Source of the DNA: Nephromyces sp. MM_2019
Lineage: Eukaryota > Apicomplexa > Aconoidasida > Nephromycida
Length of the DNA: 23,600 nucleotides
Assembly (NCBI GenBank): GCA_015657535.1
Contig: JADHZB010001417.1
Coordinates: 1 to 23,600, forward strand
Direction of reading: 5' to 3'
Part shown: positions 18,972 to 23,600 of the stretch, in pieces
Layout of the letters: every line of letters starts with the position of its first letter
Position numbering within the stretch: position 1 is the stretch's first letter
Notes under the pieces: generated by a model
Databases searched by the model: none
The model's input: the letters and a program-made list of their open reading frames with translations, nothing else
Told to the model about the DNA's origin: nothing
Position numbers and translations under genes: made by a program

Positions 18972-19441
18972 TTAGTTCGTTTCATCTTCCCCCGTAGGAA
19001 AAGCTAATTTCCCGCCTAAAGAAGAACCTAGCAGATATTTCTTAAAGCGCATCTGCGTATACACTCGCAAGGTGTTTGCAGTTCCTGGAAACTTAAATAC
19101 TCTCTGGATTATATGGAAGCGCACTATAAACGTTACCGTTCGAATTAATTAAGAATGCAATCGAGTGCGCAAATGGTTTTTAAGCAAGTTAAACAAAAGA
19201 AAAAGAGACAAAAAAAGTGGTAATATGTTCGTTACGGTCACAAACACACTGTCGGTAATTCCTCGTTTACATTTATTATACTTTGCTCAGTGCAACTCCC
19301 AAAGATACGACCTCCAAGATAATTCCGGCGACGAATGCGCACATGCTGCGGCTTTCATCTAAAGAAGAGTATGAAGTGAGTAAATGGTGAATACACTCAT
19401 ACAAGGGTACCTTTGTGCTCGATCCCTTTCGCTGCCTCCAT
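18972..19441 (-). CDS. Candidate three-exon gene, 75-residue single-span membrane protein
   Basis: Exons 19441-19411, 19358-19282 and 19091-18972 total 228 bases in continuous phase, from ATG to TAA. Introns are 52 bases (donor CAAAG|GTACCC, acceptor TTCTTTAG) and 190 bases. The product starts MEAAKGIEHKDESRS, has one hydrophobic span (CAFVAGIILEVVSLGVAL), then a basic middle (LRVYTQMRFKKYLL) and an acidic end. No family is recognised. Its start codon lies seven bases from that of the plus-strand candidate at 19449, which would leave no room for a promoter unless leaders are missing. Confidence 0.3.
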
Positions 19442-19448
19442 AATATTG

Positions 19449-19966
19449 ATGATAGAAATAAAAATATTAGATACGGCAGAATACCGCTATAGTGAAACGG
19501 CTAATATCATGAAGTGGTAGACGGTATTCCTGTCTTAAGAAGCTGCATCGGCTGAGTTAGCTGACCTTTGATATATTCCTCTCTTCAGAAAAGACTCAGG
19601 GAGTTGAGAAATGGATTTAAATCTTTGGAGGCGAAAAAACGGGAAATAGGTAATTTCCACAGGATAATTCTACATATTGCCATCCTTTAGGTAAATGCGT
19701 TAAGCTTAATCCATCCTACAGACGACAATGCTGATTTACAATGGCACCTATTTAATCAATGGATGCGTAAGAGGTTGCTGAAGGTATATTGTCAAATTCT
19801 TTTTTTATTATTTTTTGTGCAAGAAATTAAGTTTTGTGTGCAGGCGCGCAAATGCAGCATGGAGACAGCACAGGCAACTAATACTAGCAAGCTGTTGGCA
19901 GGGCAGCTCTCAACCTTATTAGCCAAAATGGACCAGATTCATTGCCTGGAAACTACGAAAGCATAA
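19449..19966 (+). CDS. Candidate four-exon gene, 100-residue coiled-coil-like protein
   Basis: Exons 19449-19516, 19600-19649, 19722-19783 and 19844-19966 total 303 bases in continuous phase, from ATG to TAA. Introns are 83, 72 and 60 bases; the last donor, AAG|GTATAT, and the acceptor, GTGTGCAG, are good. The product starts MIEIKILDTAEYRYSE, has a charged helical middle (LRNGFKSLEAKKREI) and ends in a heptad-like helix (SKLLAGQLSTLLAKMDQI). No family is recognised. An alternative acceptor for exon 2 lies at 19588. Confidence 0.3.
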
Positions 19967-20026
19967 TCATTCCATGTAAACAAATTTGTATTGGTCTTTT
20001 GACCCATAAGAGGTACCTGGGGTTCA

Positions 20027-20259
20027 TCATTCTGGTCCAATCATATCATACACGACAAAATAAAATAAGGCTCCTCTTGGCAATCTAAACAGTAGTATTT
20101 GTGTTTGTAATGGAGGGGCCTCCAAATATTTCAAAAGGAGATCCTTAGCTGTCTCATATATTCAACTATACTTAGCATTTTTAAGTTTAGTATAGTAGCT
20201 ATTACTAAATCAACAGCATAAAAAAATGTACCTGCGAAGGATATTAGAAGCCTAATAGC
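20027..20259 (-). other. Candidate minus-strand terminal exons, hydrophobic
   Basis: Segments 20259-20206 (AIRLLISFAGTFFYAVDL) and 20152-20027 (LLLKYLEAPPLQTQILLF, ending in TGA) join in phase across a 53-base gap that contains a TACTAAAC branch-point-like sequence. Upstream exons were not resolved. The segment converges on the plus-strand candidate ending at 19966. No family is recognised. On the plus strand an ATG frame at 20343 with a secretion-signal-like start overlaps the likely 5' part. Confidence 0.2.
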
Positions 20260-20560
20260 CTTGCGGTCACGATGGTATACGAAAGTTCAACTAACTATTT
20301 AAATTGAGTATCAAAAAGTTTCTTAAACATACATACGGATCGATGATGACTGCCGCTTATTTTAGTAGCATGAAAATGAGGATTATGAGTAGATTGTTCA
20401 TGTATAGCGTTTTATATATCCTTGTAGGGGCACCCGGTGTACCTGCATATTCGTTGGATTATTGCACACATAGAGGGTTATAGTCACGAAAAAATCATTG
20501 CAGCTCTCATGAGCAAATCTATTTGAATAACATAAACGTCACATGTGTCGGAGAATTGTG

Positions 20561-20618
20561 CTAGCGCCGCTCGGTCCGTAAGGAAGCGCTGTCTCCCTCG
20601 TCCTCAATGGCATCGACG
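20561..20618 (-). other. Possible alternative 3' exon of the methyltransferase
   Basis: A GC-rich segment is open to TAG at 20561 and reads VDAIEDEGDSASLRTERR. A donor-like CCCT|GTGCCA at 20676/20675 inside the methyltransferase and an acceptor-like TAGTAG at 20619 agree in phase, giving a 57-base intron. Splicing would replace the last three residues (CQI) with this tail. It may instead be untranslated sequence. Confidence 0.2.
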
Positions 20619-20662
20619 CTACTAGGAACGGAGAGTCACAGAGTAGAAGTAATCATCCGTGG

Positions 20663-22156
20663 CTATATCTGGCACAGGGCAAACCCAAACGGAAATTTCG
20701 TCCCTGTTGCAGCCTTAGGAAGCTCGCCAAAGTTTAGCAAAATCTTCATTGAGTCAGCTTCCAATTTGGGGTAGTCCCAATGACTTACCAATCGCCAACC
20801 TGTTTTGCTAATATCATTTTCTAGTGTAGCTACATTCAGATGCGATATGAAGCTGATACCCATTGCGCTCAAATATTCGTGGAGCGGTTCTGCATCAAGG
20901 TTTCCCAAGGAATCTAGGGGTATTTGTAAATAATCAAAGAGTAGGCATCCTTTTGGAGATATCTTCCCCACCTGCTTCAGCTTTCCACCAGCTCCAACTT
21001 GAGAGCTATTCTCATAGGGAGAGTTCCGAATTAGTTTGGAGAGTACATGCAAACTGCGATAGAAAGCCTCCACACCTATATAATAAGACACTCCCTCAAA
21101 AATAATTGCCGTATCTACTCCTTGCTTAAAGCCAGCATCAAGGAGCTTAGTCATAAGGTCGTCCGTAATGAGATTACAGCACACGTATGTTACGTTATCT
21201 CCAAAAATCATTCTCTCGCTTGCGGTTAACCGAGTCTTCAAGCACTCAAGCTTCGCTTCTTGTGTCCAAGCCATATCCACCTCAAATACTGGTACACTGG
21301 CCGAGGTGCTCGCACTTGAGCCGGAGGCTTTGTTATTACCCTCTAAACCCATACGCATCCCCATTTGAGCTCTTAGGTACCGAAACTTATAAGGGCGTGC
21401 CTCATATCCTGCCCCGAGTATGACAACTTGTTTTACCCCATTGCGATACTTGTGAGGAAGCGGGTTATTTCCCTGTTCCATGGTGTCAACAGTAAAGTGC
21501 ATGTTTAGATAACGTTCAGGCTGTATGGTAGCCATGCGGTCTTCTGCTGAATTGGGATTTTCTTCATCCTTAGCGGTAATCTCACAGAGGTGTGCGAATG
21601 ATTCCTCACCCCCGCAAAGTAGTGCCCATCTCATAAAGGCATCTACTCCAATGGTTCTACAGACAAGAAAACTGATTGTCTTTATACTAAACATTCCCAT
21701 CTGCGTCCTTTGGAGCACCCAAATTATCCAGGAGCTAAAATACTTTAAAATTTTAGCTGGAATGTACTTGCATATGCATATGGTGAGTACAGTATGCATA
21801 ATCCATCCCCTAGCAAAAACCTTGCAAAAGTATAGGTCCAGGTAGTCTAACTTCGGATTCGTAGTTACAGGTTCAAAAAAATCAATGTTTTTCAAGTCTC
21901 CTTGGGATACCTTTTCTTCCTGCTTACCGCTTGGAGTGTGGTGATCCTTATATTTTAACAAAATAGCAGTTGGGGTAGCGCTCGTGGTAAATATTACACC
22001 GAACAGGCGTGCCATGAGCACGAAAATAGCATTGCATGCTTTACCATTTATTGCCTTATAGCAGCTTGTAAATGCCCAGGAAAAGTAACTGCAGCAGCTA
22101 TGTTTCAACATAAGTGGTAACTTATTGGAAAATATAACAGGCATAATCTCAAACAT
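20663..22156 (-). CDS. SAM-dependent methyltransferase, LCM/PPM-like family, with N-terminal extension
   Basis: Members of this family use S-adenosylmethionine to methylate, usually O-methylate, carboxyl or hydroxyl groups; the substrate here cannot be told. The single open frame encodes 497 residues. Family motifs: KQVVILGAGYEARPYKFRY (residues 242-260, SAM-binding motif I), VFEVD (290-294, acidic motif II), NVTYVCCNLITDD (321-333), TAIIFEGVSYYI (349-360) and LLFDYL (405-410). The catalytic domain begins near residue 165. The preceding ~160 residues are extra relative to the usual ~300-residue enzyme and include hydrophobic stretches around 42-66 and 116-148, suggesting membrane association (inference). 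A Ser/Ala insert sits at 278-288. Start ATG 22156 is the first in frame. The frame ends ALCQI; a splice to a downstream acidic/basic exon (20618-20561) is possible but not needed. Confidence 0.88.
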   Translation of the reverse strand: MFEIMPVIFSNKLPLMLKHSCCSYFSWAFTSCYKAINGKACNAIFVLMARLFGVIFTTSATPTAILLKYKDHHTPSGKQEEKVSQGDLKNIDFFEPVTTNPKLDYLDLYFCKVFARGWIMHTVLTICICKYIPAKILKYFSSWIIWVLQRTQMGMFSIKTISFLVCRTIGVDAFMRWALLCGGEESFAHLCEITAKDEENPNSAEDRMATIQPERYLNMHFTVDTMEQGNNPLPHKYRNGVKQVVILGAGYEARPYKFRYLRAQMGMRMGLEGNNKASGSSASTSASVPVFEVDMAWTQEAKLECLKTRLTASERMIFGDNVTYVCCNLITDDLMTKLLDAGFKQGVDTAIIFEGVSYYIGVEAFYRSLHVLSKLIRNSPYENSSQVGAGGKLKQVGKISPKGCLLFDYLQIPLDSLGNLDAEPLHEYLSAMGISFISHLNVATLENDISKTGWRLVSHWDYPKLEADSMKILLNFGELPKAATGTKFPFGFALCQI

Positions 22157-22250
22157 TTTGATTGCTAATAAAACTTATTCCAAATTTATATTGAAGTATA
22201 ACAAAGTACATACTAACAAGTATGAAAAAAAATCTTGCGGATATATATGT

Positions 22251-22748
22251 TTAGTGGGCAGAGAAATGCAATCCTAATGCCATTAGAAAGTAGGAACGGC
22301 GGAGAAACTCTGTCTGGGCTGCGTGCTTGTCGCGTAGCACCCGAATAACTCCATAGCGGAAACGCGGTGCAGCAAAGACATTGCCTTTATAAAATGTGGT
22401 AAAGGGATCTATGAAGAATCTTGCTAAGATTTCCTATGTGATTGGGATATTGTAGCATTCCAGAAACGTAGAAAGTACATATATAATGCATCCTCCAGTA
22501 AGAAATGGGTAGAGCGAGCAGACCCAGAGAATTGCATCATAACAAGCGAAAGATACAACCATGTGTCTCACGTAGGGCGTCGGCGCGTTACAGGTGCGCG
22601 ACCTCTGCATTTCTTCTGTAGATGACTTTTTTCCCAGCAAGGGGTCAACGCTAGTTCGCTAGTCGTAGCGCGCACCTTACCAATATAAAATACATGATAA
22701 AACTATGCAACAAAGCAAAACTCTTAATTTGTATAGAAGCACAGGAAG
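22251..22748 (-). CDS. Candidate membrane protein, C-terminal exons (5' end not found)
   Basis: Three segments join in continuous phase: 22748-22681 (LLYKLRVLLCCIVLSCILY, a membrane-span candidate), 22650-22479 (SFACYDAILWVCSLYPFLTG) and 22433-22251 (FYKGNVFAAPRFRYGVIRVL), ending in TAA. Introns are 30 and 45 bases (donors GTAAGG and GTACTT; acceptors CTAG and CACATAG). The product would have at least two hydrophobic spans and a basic C-terminal tail of about 40 residues. No ATG was found upstream, so at least one more exon is needed. No family is recognised. Confidence 0.28.
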
Positions 22749-23600
22749 CTGCGCAATGACCCGAAAAGTTTTTCGAATAACCAGTACAACCGTAAGCGAG
22801 TATTACTTATTGAGGTAAATTTGGTGCGTTAAAAAACTAAAGTCACCGAATACGCCCACGAATACATATACAAATTATTTGCTAGCTGCTGCCTTTCGGT
22901 TTGATAATACCGTATCTTTATAGTGCCTTAAGCTATAGCTAAGCCTTTTTACATTGTAAATTTCTATACCTTAAGGAGTTGTATATATTGCACTATCAAT
23001 CATCAGCTACAAGGGAAGAAACAAAATTTATTTGAAATTACAGAAAACAAGCAATAAATTTACATTAGATTTCTCTAATGATACGAACCAATGTTTCTGA
23101 AGGTACATGCACCCAGCGTAACCTTTGCATCTACAGAGAGAATTGTTTTGAGAATGTAGATTCAGAAACTCCTAAAGTATTTTCTAAAATATTTTGAGTT
23201 CCCGGGTTTATTGTGAAAATGCTTTTATTTAACCATATTTGTGAAAAAAATGAAGTTGATTTTCCACGATAATGAAATGAGTTCCGATAAATTATTGCAT
23301 TTTGGTACCAAGCCAAAAAAAAGATATCAAGAAATCTGAGCTAGCATACGATATGCACATTGGAGCATAAAATATCATCTTTTTCAAAGCAGATGAAAAA
23401 GCAATGTGTTTTGCAGCAATTAAAAAATAATTATTAACACACGGTAATAAACACCTGACGCATTAAGAATACTACGCTAATACCGGACTTAATATGATGT
23501 TCGCGTAGCATTATATTTTATAAGCTGGTCGAAGGTATTTTTCACGTAATGACATGTATACGATAAAAAGCAGATTCACAGAGATGCAGGAGTGACCATA
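22749..23600 (-). other. Right-hand end: AT-rich, one candidate terminal exon
   Basis: The segment 23130-23065 on the minus strand follows a good acceptor (TTCTCTCTGTAG) and encodes MQRLRWVHVPSETLVRIIRE to a TAA. An open stretch just upstream (to 23316) could be its preceding exon (NPGTQNILENTLG). No family is recognised. The rest of this stretch shows nothing I can support. Confidence 0.2.

Noticed and set aside
20343..20564. Plus-strand 64-residue secreted protein with a 27-base intron
   Set aside because: It has a signal-like start and a phase-matched junction, but the intron is tiny, there is no homology, and it overlaps competing minus-strand segments; too weak to call.
1..23600. tRNA or rRNA genes, CRISPR arrays, transposase or reverse transcriptase genes
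   Set aside because: No cloverleaf with a TTCGANNC-type T-loop, no rRNA-like block, no repeat-spacer array and no transposition protein motif was found on reading both strands.

Overview
This is nuclear DNA of a eukaryotic microbe. The evidence is one gene that can be rebuilt through four GT-AG introns (an otubain deubiquitinase), further eukaryotic families (mTERF, VAP/MSP domain, LCM/PPM-type methyltransferase), long non-coding stretches and abundant microsatellites. An alveolate, possibly an apicomplexan relative, is my guess from the overall style; nothing in the window proves it.

Layout. 1-2745 (minus): most of a large mTERF-domain protein whose C-terminus runs off the left edge, with one low-complexity intron near 760-955. 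2830-5300: no recognised gene, but coding-looking segments on the plus strand (2832-4187, acidic) and the minus strand (4385-5299). 5645-6385: a C/A-rich array almost without G on the plus strand. 6882-7281: a TG-rich minisatellite. 7799-11350 (plus): a complete five-exon otubain of 267 residues with all catalytic positions present. 11446-11593 and 12390-12471: short tandem repeats. 12520-13831: candidate small plus-strand exons. 13962-15182 (minus): a VAP-type ER membrane protein, convergent with those candidates. 15200-20560: no recognised family; several small candidate genes can be modelled with short introns on both strands, all at low confidence. 20663-22156 (minus): a SAM-dependent methyltransferase with a hydrophobic N-terminal extension. 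22251-23600: candidate minus-strand exons of a small membrane protein and of one more gene.

The left half (to about 11.6 kb) is peppered with CA/TG tracts and minisatellites; the right half is nearly free of them. The four recognised genes do not form a pathway: organellar nucleic-acid binding (mTERF), deubiquitination, ER contact-site tethering and methyl transfer. Random stop-to-stop frames of 40-70 codons are common at this base composition, so every unnamed 'candidate' below is a hypothesis resting on open frames plus splice-site phase agreement, not an established gene.
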